Shown here in pieces: positions 38,216 to 47,479 of a stretch of DNA of 64,000 nucleotides (within the stretch, counting starts at the first letter, position 1; every line of letters begins with the position of its first letter). Origin of the DNA: Rhizorhabdus dicambivorans (lineage in GTDB: Bacteria; Pseudomonadota; Alphaproteobacteria; Sphingomonadales; Sphingomonadaceae); the NCBI RefSeq assembly GCF_002355275.1, contig NZ_CP023449.1, positions 186,001 through 250,000 on the forward strand, written 5' to 3'. The notes beneath the pieces are model-generated. The model was not told the origin of the DNA. It ran no database searches and saw only the letters and a program-made list of their open reading frames with translations. Made by a program: the position numbers and the translations under genes.

Positions 38216-38556
38216 CAGCGCACGAACTCCACGCGCGACACCTTGTCGCCTTCGAAACTGTAGATGCTCATCACCTCGAACGGCTCGGACGCGTTCGAAC
38301 GCCACACCTTCTCGTGCAGCACGACATAGTCGCCGAGCTGGTGGCCGGTGAGGATTTCGGCGCGGTTCTCGGGGAACTCGGCGAACATCGCCTTGAGGCC
38401 CGAACGCACCCCTTCCTTGCCGTCGCGCACCACCGCGCCACGATAGCCGGCCTCGGCCGCGTCGTCGGTCATCAGCGCGACATAGGCGTCGGCGTCCTGC
38501 GCATTGTAATGCGCGATCATCTGCTCTGCGGTAGCGAGTTTGGAAGCGTCAGACAC
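38215..38556 (-). CDS. NTF2-like / SnoaL-type small protein
   Basis: 113 aa from GTG 38556 (SDASKLATAEQMIAHYNAQD). The pattern YVALMTDDAAEAGYRGAVV, REGVRS-like GKEGVRSGLKAMFAEFPENR and VLHEKVWRSNASEPFEVMSI fits the nuclear transport factor 2-like cone fold used by SnoaL-type enzymes and binding proteins. It overlaps the 71-aa ORF by 1 nt (TAGTG) and nuoE by 1 nt. Function unknown; its place in the complex I operon is unusual. Confidence 0.7.
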   Translation of the reverse strand: MSDASKLATAEQMIAHYNAQDADAYVALMTDDAAEAGYRGAVVRDGKEGVRSGLKAMFAEFPENRAEILTGHQLGDYVVLHEKVWRSNASEPFEVMSIYSFEGDKVSRVEFVR

Positions 38557-38771
38557 TAGGAGACACCTCGCGACGTATAAAAATTCAACCGCTGTTTGCG
38601 AAGATACAAGCCAATACCGACAAGGGCGGCGATGATCAGCGCGGCAATGGGGGCGCCCCCGATATTCCCATCCCAATTGGTGATGAGAGCAAAAGCCCAA
38701 GACACGCTCATCAGCGCCGCCATGCCGAAAAGCAAATATTCCAACGTTCGCGATGGAGGGTGCCTTCTCAC
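38556..38771 (-). CDS. 71-aa two-helix membrane protein in the nuo operon
   Basis: GTG 38771 overlaps the nuoD stop (GTGA). The product has two hydrophobic helices: [20 protein letters not shown] and [20 protein letters not shown], joined by ITNWDGNI, with a basic C-terminus. No known family. Overlap at both ends argues for genuine co-translation with nuoD. Confidence 0.65.
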   Translation of the reverse strand: MRRHPPSRTLEYLLFGMAALMSVSWAFALITNWDGNIGGAPIAALIIAALVGIGLYLRKQRLNFYTSRGVS

Positions 38772-39988
38772 CGGTCGCACTCCCCGAACACGACGTCGAT
38801 CGCCGAGAGGATGGCGGTGGTGTCGGCGAGCATATGGCCCTTCATCATGAAGTCCATCGCCTGGAGGTGGCTGAACGCGGTCGGGCGGATCTTGCAGCGG
38901 TAGGGCTTGTTGCTGCCGTCCGAGACCAGATAGACGCCGAACTCGCCCTTCGGGCTCTCGGTGGCGACATAGACGTCGCCGGCCGGCACGTGGAAGCCTT
39001 CGGTGTAGAGCTTGAAATGGTGGATCAGCGCTTCCATCGAGCGCTTCATCTCGCCGCGCTTGGGCGGCACCACCTTGCGGTCGAGGCTGGCGATCGGCCC
39101 CTCGGGCATCTCGCTGAGGCACTGGCGCATGATCCGTGCCGATTGGCGGACCTCCTCGACCCGGACCATGAAGCGGTCGTAGCAGTCGCCCTTGGTTCCG
39201 ACCGGAATCTCGAAATCCATGCGGTCATAGACGTCATAAGGCTGCGACTTGCGGATATCCCAGGGGATGCCGGCGGCGCGGATCATCGGGCCGGAAAAGC
39301 CCCAGGCGATCGCGTCGTCGCGGCTGACCACGCCGATATCGACGTTGCGCTGCTTGAAGATGCGGTTGTCGGCGACCAGGCTGATCGCGTCCTCGAACAG
39401 GCGCGGCAGGCGGGTGTCGAGCCAGTCGGCAATGTCGGTCAGCAGCTTGAGCGGCACATCCTGATGGACGCCGCCGGGGCGGAACCAGGCCGCGTGCATG
39501 CGCGCGCCCGAGGCCCGCTCGAAGAAGTTGAGGCAGTCCTCGCGCACCTCGAACAGCCACAGGTTCGGCGTCATCGCGCCGACGTCCATGACGTGGCTGC
39601 CGAGGTTGAGCATGTGGTTGCAGATGCGGGTCAGCTCGGCGAACAGCACGCGCAGATATTGGGCGCGCAGCGGCACCTCGATCTGGAGGAGCTTCTCGAT
39701 CGCCAGCACATAGCTGTGTTCCATCGCCAGCGGCGAGCAATAGTCGAGCCGGTCGAAATAGGGCAGCGCCTGGAGATAGGTCTTGTACTCGATCAGCTTC
39801 TCGGTGCCGCGATGGAGCAGGCCGACATGCGGATCGACGCGCTCGACGATCTCGCCGTCGAGCTCCATCACCATGCGCAGCACGCCGTGCGCGGCCGGAT
39901 GCTGCGGGCCGAAGTTGATCGTGTAGTTCTGGATCTCCGTCTCGCCCTGCTGGGCTTCGGGAGTCAGCGTCTCGTAGGTCGAGGCCAT
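38768..39988 (-). CDS. nuoD: NADH-quinone oxidoreductase subunit D
   Basis: 406 aa. The 49-kDa-type subunit forming the quinone site: [52 protein letters not shown], and the C-terminal DVVFGECDR. It is a separate gene from nuoC (not fused). Its ATG overlaps the nuoC TAA (TAATG). Confidence 0.96.
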   Translation of the reverse strand: MASTYETLTPEAQQGETEIQNYTINFGPQHPAAHGVLRMVMELDGEIVERVDPHVGLLHRGTEKLIEYKTYLQALPYFDRLDYCSPLAMEHSYVLAIEKLLQIEVPLRAQYLRVLFAELTRICNHMLNLGSHVMDVGAMTPNLWLFEVREDCLNFFERASGARMHAAWFRPGGVHQDVPLKLLTDIADWLDTRLPRLFEDAISLVADNRIFKQRNVDIGVVSRDDAIAWGFSGPMIRAAGIPWDIRKSQPYDVYDRMDFEIPVGTKGDCYDRFMVRVEEVRQSARIMRQCLSEMPEGPIASLDRKVVPPKRGEMKRSMEALIHHFKLYTEGFHVPAGDVYVATESPKGEFGVYLVSDGSNKPYRCKIRPTAFSHLQAMDFMMKGHMLADTTAILSAIDVVFGECDR

Positions 39989-40812
39989 TATGCCTTGCCT
40001 CCGTTATCCTTCGACGTTTCCGCCTTGGGCTTCGCCTTCGCCCTGGGCTTGGCGGCCGCCTTGTTGGCGGCTTCGCCGGCACCGGTCTGGGCCGGGCTGT
40101 CGGTGGTTTTGGGCGTCGGCGGCGGCGCCTGGGCGACCACCGGCTCCGGATCCTTCTTGGCCGGCGCGGGGCTCGGCGCGCCCGGCTCGGTCGGCGAGAC
40201 CTTCTCGTCGCCGGGCAGGATATAGTCGGCGCCTTCCCACGGGCTCATGAAATCGAAGCTGCGGAAATCCTGCGCCAGCTTGACCGGCTCATAGACGACG
40301 CGCTTGTGCGCTTCCGAATAGCGCAGCTCGACATAGCCGGTCAGCGGGAAGTCCTTGCGCTGCGGATGGCCGCGGAAGCCGTAATCGGTGAGGATGCGGC
40401 GCAGATCGGCATTGCCGTCGAACAGCACGCCGTACATGTCGAACACCTCGCGCTCCAGCCAGCCGGCGACCGGCCACAGGCCCGTCACGCTCGGCACCGG
40501 CTGGACCTCGTCGGTCGCGACATGGACGCGGATGCGGTGGTTCTTCGTCAGGCTGAGCAGGCAGTAGACCACCTCGAACCGCTCGGCACGGTCGGGATAG
40601 TCGACCCCGGCGATCTCCATGAGCTGCTGATAGGCCAGTTCGTCACGCAGGATGCGCAGCGCATCGACGGTGGCGTCGCGGCGGACGTGCAGCGCCCATT
40701 CGCCGACACACTCGCGCGCCTCGATCAGCCGGTCGCCCAGCGCGGCCTTCGCCGCCTCGGCAAAGCCTTCGACGGCCGAATAGCGCGGAAAGGTGAGGGA
40801 GGACTCGCTCAT
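39988..40812 (-). CDS. nuoC: NADH-quinone oxidoreductase subunit C with low-complexity tail
   Basis: 274 aa; the conserved 30-kDa core ends near residue 205 ([20 protein letters not shown]), after [18 protein letters not shown] and [21 protein letters not shown] further ~70 residues are Pro/Ala/Lys-rich ([20 protein letters not shown], then [16 protein letters not shown]), probably disordered. The core structure pairs with NuoD at the quinone arm. Tails of this type on NuoC vary between species. Confidence 0.94.
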   Translation of the reverse strand: MSESSLTFPRYSAVEGFAEAAKAALGDRLIEARECVGEWALHVRRDATVDALRILRDELAYQQLMEIAGVDYPDRAERFEVVYCLLSLTKNHRIRVHVATDEVQPVPSVTGLWPVAGWLEREVFDMYGVLFDGNADLRRILTDYGFRGHPQRKDFPLTGYVELRYSEAHKRVVYEPVKLAQDFRSFDFMSPWEGADYILPGDEKVSPTEPGAPSPAPAKKDPEPVVAQAPPPTPKTTDSPAQTGAGEAANKAAAKPRAKAKPKAETSKDNGGKA

Positions 40813-40822
40813 CGTTCAGCCC

Positions 40823-41374
40823 TTACCGTTCCAGCGTGCCGACGCGGCGGATCTTCCGCTGGAGCTGCATGATGCCGTAGAGCAGCGCCTCGGCGGTCGG
40901 CGGGCAGCCCGGGACGTAGATGTCGACCGGCACGATCCGGTCGCAGCCGCGCACCACCGAATAGCTGTAGTGATAATAGCCGCCGCCATTGGCGCACGAG
41001 CCCATCGAGATGACATATTTGGGCTCGGACATCTGGTCATAGACCCGCCGCAGCGCCGGGGCCATCTTGTTGCACAGCGTGCCGGCGACGATCATCACGT
41101 CCGACTGGCGCGGGCTGGCGCGCGGCGCGGCGCCGAAGCGCTCCAGATCGTAGCGCGGCATGTTGACGTGGATCATCTCGACCGCGCAGCAGGCGAGGCC
41201 GAAGGTCATCCACCACAGCGAGCCGGTGCGCGCCCACTGGAACAGCTCCTCGGTCGAAGTGACGAGGAAGCCCTTGTCGTTGACCTCCGCCTGAAGCGAC
41301 GCGAAGAATTCGGGATCGGGCGCGACATTTTCCGTCGGATGCGGATTGCGCGCCGGGTCGAGGATCACTCCCAT
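40823..41374 (-). CDS. nuoB: NADH-quinone oxidoreductase subunit B
   Basis: 183 aa from ATG 41374, overlapping the nuoA stop by 10 nt; an upstream ATG at 41395 and a GTG at 41368 are alternatives. [19 protein letters not shown] has the tandem Cys of cluster N2, followed by [40 protein letters not shown] and [16 protein letters not shown]2 is the direct electron donor to quinone. Confidence 0.95.
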   Translation of the reverse strand: MGVILDPARNPHPTENVAPDPEFFASLQAEVNDKGFLVTSTEELFQWARTGSLWWMTFGLACCAVEMIHVNMPRYDLERFGAAPRASPRQSDVMIVAGTLCNKMAPALRRVYDQMSEPKYVISMGSCANGGGYYHYSYSVVRGCDRIVPVDIYVPGCPPTAEALLYGIMQLQRKIRRVGTLER

Positions 41375-41742
41375 TCCAGCGCTCCCTTCTTCCATGCATA
41401 GATATAGCCGATCGTCAGCTCGACCAGGAAGATCATCATCGACAGCCAGCCGACGAAGCCGATCCCGCCCAGCGACACCGCCCAGGGATAGAGGAAGGCC
41501 GCCTCCAGATCGAAGATGATGAACAGAATCGCGATCAGGTAGAAGCGGACGTCAAACTGCGCGCGGCTGTCCTCGAAGGCGGGGAAGCCGCATTCATATT
41601 CGGCCAGCTTCTCGGGCGTCGGCTGGTGCGCGCCGGTCAGGCGGCCAACCGCCATCGGCAGGAACACGAAGGCGCTCGACAGCACGAGCGCTATGCCGAG
41701 GAAGATCAGGATCGGCAGATATCCGGCGGCGACTGACGCCAT
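41365..41742 (-). CDS. nuoA: NADH-quinone oxidoreductase subunit A
   Basis: 125 aa, three TM helices ([60 protein letters not shown]). Conserved [20 protein letters not shown] in the loop with the redox-state-sensitive Cys. First gene of the nuo operon; the promoter must lie between 41743 and the suhB end at 41998. Confidence 0.95.
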   Translation of the reverse strand: MASVAAGYLPILIFLGIALVLSSAFVFLPMAVGRLTGAHQPTPEKLAEYECGFPAFEDSRAQFDVRFYLIAILFIIFDLEAAFLYPWAVSLGGIGFVGWLSMMIFLVELTIGYIYAWKKGALEWE

Positions 41743-41886
41743 GAGGGACTCCGAGCAAGAGGGCCGGGAATCCGGCCTTTGGGCGACCGTTTAGGCGTGC
41801 CGCACATGCGAAGCAAGCCATCGGGGCAGTGAGAATGATTCGCAACAAGGGCGCCGGATTTCCGTGGGTTTATCACGCCCTGATCC

Positions 41887-41983
41887 GTCGCCCCAGCTAA
41901 GGCTGGGGCCCATGTCTTTCCACACCCGAAATGGCACCTGAGAAGGAAACAGACATGGATGCCAGCCTTCGCTGGCATGACGA
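41887..41983. repeat. Dispersed inverted-repeat element, family A, copy 4
   Basis: CGTCGCCCCAGCTAAGGCTG ... CCAGCCTTCGCTGGCATGAC with inner CCATGTCT / AGACATGG. It lies upstream of nuoA, between suhB and the nuo promoter region. Confidence 0.85.
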
Positions 41984-41997
41984 TCCATGGGAGCGGC

Positions 41998-42819
41998 CTA
42001 AAGCCCCTTCACGCCCTGCGCCACCAGCTTGTGCAGCTTGGTCGCCAGCCCGTCATTGGTCGCGAGATATTCGTTGCGCTCGTGCATCCGGTCGCCGCCA
42101 CGGAAATCGCTGACGAAGCCACCGGCCTCGCGGACCAGCAGGATGCCCGCCGCGACGTCCCAGATGTTGAGGCTGGCTTCCCAGAAGGCGTCGTAGCGCC
42201 CCGCCGCGACCCAGGCGAGGTCGAGCGCGGCCGAGCCATAGCGGCGGATTCCCGCCACCTCGGGCGCGACCTGCGCGAAGATCGCCGTCCACTGGCGGAT
42301 GTCGCCATGGCCGAGGAAGGGGATGCCGGTCGCGACCAGCGCCTCGGACAGGTCGCGCCGCGCCGATACGCGCAGCCGCTGGCTCTGCAGCCAGGCGCCG
42401 CGCCCCTTTTCCGCCCAGAAGCTCTCGTCGGTGAGTGGCTGATAGACCAGCCCCTGCGTCACCTCGCCGCGCTTGCTGCCGACGCGCGGCTCCTCGACCG
42501 CGATCGAGATGGCGAAATGGGGCAGGCCGTGGAGGAAATTGGTGGTGCCATCGAGCGGATCGATGATCCAGCGCGGCTTCGACGGATCGCCCGCGATCTC
42601 GCCGCCTTCCTCGAGGATGAAGCCCCAGTCGGGCCGGGCCTTGCGCAGTTCCTCGACCAGCGTCTGCTCGGCGCGCTTGTCGGCCATCGACACGAAATCG
42701 GCGGGCCCCTTGCGGCTCACCTGAAGCTGCTGGACCTCGTTGAAATCGCGCCGCAGCCGGGGCGCCGCCTTGCGCGCCGCGCGGTCCATGACGGTGATGA
42801 GGCCGGAATGAGCTACCAT
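41998..42819 (-). CDS. suhB: Inositol-1-monophosphatase family protein
   Basis: 273 aa. Mg2+-binding motifs EEGGEIAG, WIIDPLDGTTNFLHGLPHFA and the late NIWDVAAGILLVREAGG are all present, as in SuhB-type phosphatases. It would hydrolyse inositol or other sugar monophosphates in the cytoplasm; E. coli SuhB also acts in rRNA antitermination. It follows efp on the same strand with a family D repeat between. Confidence 0.92.
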   Translation of the reverse strand: MVAHSGLITVMDRAARKAAPRLRRDFNEVQQLQVSRKGPADFVSMADKRAEQTLVEELRKARPDWGFILEEGGEIAGDPSKPRWIIDPLDGTTNFLHGLPHFAISIAVEEPRVGSKRGEVTQGLVYQPLTDESFWAEKGRGAWLQSQRLRVSARRDLSEALVATGIPFLGHGDIRQWTAIFAQVAPEVAGIRRYGSAALDLAWVAAGRYDAFWEASLNIWDVAAGILLVREAGGFVSDFRGGDRMHERNEYLATNDGLATKLHKLVAQGVKGL

Positions 42820-42825
42820 ATTCTT

Positions 42826-42972
42826 CTCCCCCTCCCTTTCAAGGGAGGGGCCAGGGGTGGGTGACGAAGCCGAGGGGTCGATCCCCTCGGCGAAGTTCTG
42901 CGAAAGGCCGGAGAGGCTCGCTGACGCTCGCCACCCACCCCTCGATCCCCTCCCTTGAAAGGGGGGGGAGGC
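42826..42972. repeat. Dispersed inverted-repeat element, family D, copy 2
   Basis: CCCCTCCCTTTCAAGGGAGG and, at the far end, CCCTCCCTTGAAAGGGGGGG, with inner GGGTGGGTG / CACCCACCC arms. It fills the efp-suhB gap. Diverged from copy 1 in the centre. Confidence 0.8.
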
Positions 42973-42975
42973 TAC

Positions 42976-43539
42976 TCAATCCGCGCGGCGGACATATTCC
43001 TGGCTGTAGACGTCGACGACGATGCGGGTGCCGCTGGCGATATGCGGGGGCACCATCACGCGGACGCCATTTTCGAGCAGGGCCGGCTTGTAGCTGGACG
43101 AGGCGGTCTGCCCCTTCACCACCGCATCGGCCTCGACGATCATCGCCTCGACGGTGTCGGGCAGCTGCACCGAGATCGGGCGCTCGTCATACAGCTCCAT
43201 CACCACGTCCATGCCGTCGTTCAGGAAGGCGGCGGCATCGCCGAGCAGGTCGCGCGGCAGGGTGATCTGCTCGTAGGTATCCTTGTCCATGAAGGTCAGG
43301 TCGTCGCCCTCGGCGAACAGGAACTGGAAATCCTTGGTGTCGAGGCGGACGCGCTCGACGGTCTCGGCCGAACGGAAGCGGACATTGTTCTTCCGCCCGT
43401 CGATCAGGTTCTTCATCTCGACCTGCATATAGGCGCCGCCCTTGCCGGGCTGGGTATGCTGGATCTTGACCGCGCGCCAGATACCGCCTTCATATTCGAT
43501 GATATTGCCGGGACGGATGTCCACGCCGCTGATCTTCAT
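42976..43539 (-). CDS. efp: Translation elongation factor P
   Basis: 187 aa, three beta-barrel domains. The modifiable-loop lysine is Lys33 in [14 protein letters not shown]; the second and third domains show [20 protein letters not shown] and [23 protein letters not shown] relieves ribosome stalling at polyproline stretches. Whether it is modified by EpmA-type enzymes cannot be judged here. Confidence 0.96.
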   Translation of the reverse strand: MKISGVDIRPGNIIEYEGGIWRAVKIQHTQPGKGGAYMQVEMKNLIDGRKNNVRFRSAETVERVRLDTKDFQFLFAEGDDLTFMDKDTYEQITLPRDLLGDAAAFLNDGMDVVMELYDERPISVQLPDTVEAMIVEADAVVKGQTASSSYKPALLENGVRVMVPPHIASGTRIVVDVYSQEYVRRAD

Positions 43540-43620
43540 GGTTCACCTGAGACTGTGAGGATTTGAAAGAGCCGGCGGGCGCCATAGCGATACTGCGCTG
43601 AATTGGCAATGCGGCCCGGT

Positions 43621-43702
43621 GTCGCCCCGGCGGAGGCCGGAGCCGCAAGAGGCGGGCGCGGAACCATTTCGTGGCGGCTCCGGCCTCCGCCGGAACGACG
43701 GG
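43621..43702. repeat. Dispersed inverted-repeat element, family B, copy 5
   Basis: GTCGCCCCGGCGGAGGCCGG ... GGCTCCGGCCTCCGCCGGAA then CGACG. It lies between the OPT gene stop and the efp promoter region. Confidence 0.85.
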
Positions 43703-45673
43703 TTACGCCACCCGCGCCGCCTGCCTCGCCGTCCAGCGATAGAGCGCGACGAGCAGGCCGATCACCATCAGCGTTCCCACCGCCATGCCCAGCCCTTCAT
43801 GCCCCTCGCCGATCAGCGCGAGCGGGGCGCCGCTGCCGGTGGCGACGATCAGACCGGCAAGAAGGACGCCGAACAGGCTTTCGCCGACGATGAAGCCCGA
43901 GGCGAGCAGCACGCCCATGCGCTGCGAGACCGGATCGGGGCGGCGGCGATCATAGCGCCAGCCGATCAGCGCGCCGATCACCACCGGCAGGGTCGCCGAC
44001 ATCGGCAGGTAGATGCCGATCCCGACCGCGAGCGGCGGCAGGCGCAGCCAGTTGCGCCGCCCCATATAGGCATCGAGCGCGACCAGCAGCAGGCCGGTGA
44101 CGGCGCCGAGGCCGATCATCTTCCAGTCGAGCCCCTCCCCCAGGATGCCGCGCGCGAGGCCGGCGATCAGCGTCGCCTGCGGCGCGGGCAACGGATCGGC
44201 GGGGGTGGGCAGGCCGGTGCCGGGCAGCGGCGCGAAGCCATAGGCGGCGTTGAGCAGGTCGAGGATCGGCGGGATCACCGCCGAGCCCGCCAGCACGCCG
44301 ACCATCAGCGCTACCTGCTGCTTCCACGGCGTCGCGCCGATCAGCTGGCCGGTCTTGAGATCCTGGAGATTGTCGTTGGCGATCACTGCGCAGGCGAGGA
44401 CGAGCCCGGTGACAAACAGCGCGAAGGCGACGAGGTGCGGCCCCGCACCCGCCCCGGCGATCGGCTGCACCGCCACCGCCAGCAGCAGCGCCGATCCCAG
44501 CACGCCCAATATGGCGAGTCCGGATACCGGGCTGTTCGACGAACCGATCAGCCCCGCCATATAGCCGCAGATCGCCGCGACGAAGCCGCCCATCACCAGC
44601 ACATAGAGATAGAAGCCGAGTGACAGCGGCAGCGCATGGACCGCGAGCGGGCCCTGACCCGCGAAATACCAGAGCAGCGCCACGATCGGCAGCGCCACCA
44701 CCGCGACGATGATGCCGAGCCAGCCGACGCCGATATCCTGCTCCTCGATCGGCAGCGCCGCGCCCTCCGCCTTGCGCGCCTTCGACGCCGCGATCGCGCC
44801 CGCCATGCCCTGCCAGAGCGGCCGGGCGAGCTTGCCCATCGTCCAGATCGCCGCCGCGCCGATCACGCCCGCGCCGAAAAAGCGCACCTGGCCACCGAAC
44901 ACCGCCAGCGCGGCCTCTTCGGCCGGACCCGGCGACGCCGCGATCCAGGACAGGATCGGCGTCGCGATACCGAAGGCGATGACCAGGCCGAGCCCCATCG
45001 CCATGCCGACCGACAGCCCGACCAGATGGCCCGCGCCGAGCAGCGCGAAGGAGAGCGAGGCCGAGATGCCGGTCGCCGCATAGCTGCCGCCGAGGCGGAA
45101 CCAGGTCGCCGCCTCGGCGGTGGCGAGCCGGGTAGCGGCGAAGATCGCAAAGCCCATCGAGGCGATCGATCCCGCCAATATGGTGCGCAGCCCGGCCTGC
45201 GCCTCGGCCGCACCCTCGCGCGTTCCGGTGCCGACCTTCAGCACTTCGGCAGCCGCGACCCCTTCGGGATAGGGAAGGTCCGATCCCGTCACCAGCGCGC
45301 GGCGCAGCGGCACCGACAGGACCACGCCCATCATCCCGCCGGCGGCGCACAGCAGGAAGCTCTGCCAGAAGGGAAAGCCCTGCCACCAGCCGACCATCAC
45401 CAGACCCGGCAGCACGAAGATGATCGCGGCGATGCAGCCCGCGGCCGAAGCCACCGTCTGGACGATGTTGTTCTCATGGATGGTCGCGCCGCGCACGAAG
45501 CGCAGCACCGCCATCGAAATCACCGCGGCGGGGATAGAGGTGGCGAAGGTCAGGCCGACCCTGAGACCGAGATAAACGTTCGCCGATGTGAAGATGAAGG
45601 TGATCAGCGCGCCAAGGACGAGACCCCGGATCGTCAGTTCGCGCCCCTTCGCCCCGTCTGCCCGTGCCGCCAT
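43703..45673 (-). CDS. OPT-family oligopeptide transporter
   Basis: 656 aa with about 14-16 hydrophobic segments. OPT/YSL signatures: LVLGALITFIFTSANVYLGL, ASAAGCIAAIIFVLPGLVMV, and TGSDLPYPEGVAAAEVLKVG near the N-terminus. Bacterial members are proton-coupled importers of small peptides or metal chelates; the substrate is unknown. ATG 45673 is preceded by GGAGGATC. A perfect 9-12-9 inverted repeat lies about 75-100 bp upstream and may be an operator. Confidence 0.9.
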   Translation of the reverse strand: MAARADGAKGRELTIRGLVLGALITFIFTSANVYLGLRVGLTFATSIPAAVISMAVLRFVRGATIHENNIVQTVASAAGCIAAIIFVLPGLVMVGWWQGFPFWQSFLLCAAGGMMGVVLSVPLRRALVTGSDLPYPEGVAAAEVLKVGTGTREGAAEAQAGLRTILAGSIASMGFAIFAATRLATAEAATWFRLGGSYAATGISASLSFALLGAGHLVGLSVGMAMGLGLVIAFGIATPILSWIAASPGPAEEAALAVFGGQVRFFGAGVIGAAAIWTMGKLARPLWQGMAGAIAASKARKAEGAALPIEEQDIGVGWLGIIVAVVALPIVALLWYFAGQGPLAVHALPLSLGFYLYVLVMGGFVAAICGYMAGLIGSSNSPVSGLAILGVLGSALLLAVAVQPIAGAGAGPHLVAFALFVTGLVLACAVIANDNLQDLKTGQLIGATPWKQQVALMVGVLAGSAVIPPILDLLNAAYGFAPLPGTGLPTPADPLPAPQATLIAGLARGILGEGLDWKMIGLGAVTGLLLVALDAYMGRRNWLRLPPLAVGIGIYLPMSATLPVVIGALIGWRYDRRRPDPVSQRMGVLLASGFIVGESLFGVLLAGLIVATGSGAPLALIGEGHEGLGMAVGTLMVIGLLVALYRWTARQAARVA

Positions 45674-45745
45674 CGCCGATCCTCCAGTCCTGTCCGCAGC
45701 ATGGCGGCCCGATCAGGGGCTGGCAATCCATCGCAGCCGCGCCTT

Positions 45746-45775
45746 GCACTTGCGAGCAAGATTCGACGCAAGTGC
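45746..45775. promoter_or_regulatory. Operator-like inverted repeat upstream of the OPT gene
   Basis: GCACTTGCG (45746-45754), 12 nt, CGCAAGTGC (45767-45775), perfect arms. A third half-site GCACTTGC occurs near 45880 in the candidate small-RNA region. It lies between the OPT start (minus strand) and a plus-strand transcript, so it could serve either. The binding protein is unknown. Confidence 0.45.
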
Positions 45776-45849
45776 AGCAGACTTACAGTGGTGAAGATAA
45801 AAACATGTTGTAATTCAATGGGATATAAAAAATCCTGTGCGCGCATAAA

Positions 45850-45957
45850 ATTTTGTCTTGCATTTTCTTGTTCGCACTTGCACAAAGAATGGGCCTTTCA
45901 GGCATCCTCTCCTAAAACTTTCAGGGCCGATCCCTCCGGGGATTGGCCCTTTTTTTG
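45850..45957 (+). ncRNA. Candidate small RNA ending at a strong terminator
   Basis: An AT-rich leader (45785-45860) precedes a ~100-nt segment with no ORF and a strong plus-strand terminator at 45923-45957. Both neighbours are on the minus strand, so the terminator belongs to an independent transcript. A CU-rich CATCCTCTCCT (45904-45914) could act as an anti-Shine-Dalgarno loop, as in several alphaproteobacterial sRNAs. The 5' end is unknown and given only roughly; no known sRNA family is recognised. Confidence 0.4.
45923..45957 (+). terminator. Strong intrinsic terminator without an assigned gene
   Basis: AGGGCCGATCCC pairs with GGGATTGGCCCT around a short TCCG loop, followed by a run of T's to 45956. 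The T-run is on the plus strand only. No plus-strand gene precedes it, which is why a small RNA is proposed. Confidence 0.8.
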
Positions 45958-46001
45958 GCTTTTCGTTTGGCCCTCAAGCGCCGGCACGAGCCATCCGGCT
46001 C

Positions 46002-46209
46002 GCTTGGCTATCCTCGCAACAAGCTCGGGCGGCCGCCACGGCTCGCTATGCGAACCGATCTCCGTCTACGGACTGCCCCCGGCACTCCGCGGACCGGCTA
46101 CGATCCTTGCCGGACACTGGCGTGTGCCGACGCTGAACTCGTCGTCGGAGCCTGCCAAGGCTCCGCAAGCGCGAACGCGCGCCCGAGCTTATTGCGAGGA
46201 TAGCCAAGG
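46002..46209. repeat. Long terminal inverted repeat, possible MITE-like remnant
   Basis: 46002-46031 (GCTTGGCTATCCTCGCAACA and on) matches the reverse complement of 46180-46209 at 28 of 30 positions. The ~150 bp between has no ORF I can support but contains the palindrome GGAGCCTGCCAAGGCTCC, also found at 58843. A non-autonomous element remnant is possible. It lies between the orphan terminator and the phaZ end. Confidence 0.6.
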
Positions 46210-46261
46210 CCGCGGCGGCGGCCGCCGGCGCCTGAGGCGAAACAAACAATATACTTGGGCG

Positions 46262-47479
46262 CTATTCAGCTCCGAGTATGAAGCTGCGCACCTGCGGGTA
46301 GATCTGGCTTTCCCACTTGCGCCCGCTGAACACGCCATAATGGCCGACGCCGGCCTGGAGATAGTGCTGCTTCATATGCGGGCGCAGCCCGGTGCAGAGG
46401 TCGTGCGCGGCGGCGGTCTGGCCGACCGCGCAGATATCGTCGCGCTCGCCCTCGACGGTCAGCAGCGCTGTGCGGCGGATCATTCCGGGGTCGATCCGCC
46501 GGCCGCGATAGTCGAGCTCGCCCTTGGCGAGCAGCGCGCGCTGGAACACCCGGTCGATCGTCTCGAGATAGAATTCGGCGGTGAGGTCGAGCACCGCGAA
46601 ATATTCGTCGTAAAAGTCGCGGATCGCCCGGGCCTGCTCGGCTTCGCCATCGGCGAGATGCTGGTAGAGCGCGCGATGCTGGTCGAAATGGCGCCCCGAG
46701 TTCATCGACATGAAGGCGGTGAGTTGGAGGAAGCCGGGATAGACTTTCCGCCCGCGCCCTTCATAGCGCCATGGCACGCTGTGGATCAGATTATCCTCGA
46801 ACCACGCAAAGTCGTGGGAATTGGCGAGATCGTTGACGACGGTGGGGTTGACCCGCACGTCGACCGGCCCGCCCATCAGGGTCAGGCTGCGCGGGGTCGC
46901 AGGGTTGGCGTCGGTCGACATCAGCGCCACCGCGGCGAGCGCCGGCACGCAGGGCTGACACACCGCGACCATATGCGCTGGCGGGCCGATCTCCTCCAGG
47001 AAGTGGACCAGATGGTCGACATAGTCGTCGAATCCGAAACGACCGGCCGACACCGGCACATCGCGGGCATTCTTCCAGTCGGTGATATAGACGTCGTGAT
47101 CGCGCAGCAGCACCTGCACGGTGTTGCGCAGCAGCGTGGCGAAATGCCCCGAGATCGGCGCCACCAGCAGCAGCTTGGGCTGGCGCGCCGAACCTTCATC
47201 CTTGGCGAAGTGGAGCAGGTCGGCGAACGGCGTCGCCGCCACCACCTCCTCGCGCACCGCCACGTCGCTGTTGCCCGAAACCACGCGGTCGATGCCATAA
47301 GCGGGGCGGTCGGCGGTCAGCCGGGTGTGGGCGACCATGTCGAGAGCGGCGAACAGGCTGTCCGCCACCGGCTGCTCGCCGAACCGGCCCAGCGCCGGGC
47401 GCGCCCGCAGTCCGGCCGCCGCGAACATCCGCATCGGCGCGGCCATGTCGGTCATTGCCTGGTAGAACTGGTACAACAT
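46262..47479 (-). CDS. phaZ: Intracellular polyhydroxyalkanoate depolymerase
   Basis: 405 aa from ATG 47479 (MLYQFYQAMTDMAAPMRMFA), as in known intracellular PhaZ proteins; in-frame codons upstream are not protein-like. The lipase-box position has Cys174 in VAVCQPCVPALAAVAL, as in Ralstonia PhaZ1 where Cys is the nucleophile. Also VAPISGHFATLLRNTVQVLL and GVGHYGVFSGRKWESQIYP with the catalytic His. It degrades stored polyhydroxybutyrate granules, implying PHA storage. Divergent from the GST gene. Confidence 0.92.
   Translation of the reverse strand: MLYQFYQAMTDMAAPMRMFAAAGLRARPALGRFGEQPVADSLFAALDMVAHTRLTADRPAYGIDRVVSGNSDVAVREEVVAATPFADLLHFAKDEGSARQPKLLLVAPISGHFATLLRNTVQVLLRDHDVYITDWKNARDVPVSAGRFGFDDYVDHLVHFLEEIGPPAHMVAVCQPCVPALAAVALMSTDANPATPRSLTLMGGPVDVRVNPTVVNDLANSHDFAWFEDNLIHSVPWRYEGRGRKVYPGFLQLTAFMSMNSGRHFDQHRALYQHLADGEAEQARAIRDFYDEYFAVLDLTAEFYLETIDRVFQRALLAKGELDYRGRRIDPGMIRRTALLTVEGERDDICAVGQTAAAHDLCTGLRPHMKQHYLQAGVGHYGVFSGRKWESQIYPQVRSFILGAE

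Noticed and set aside
46002-46209. CRISPR array
   Set aside because: The repeats are one inverted pair, not multiple direct repeats with spacers; no cas genes. No CRISPR array was seen elsewhere in the window.
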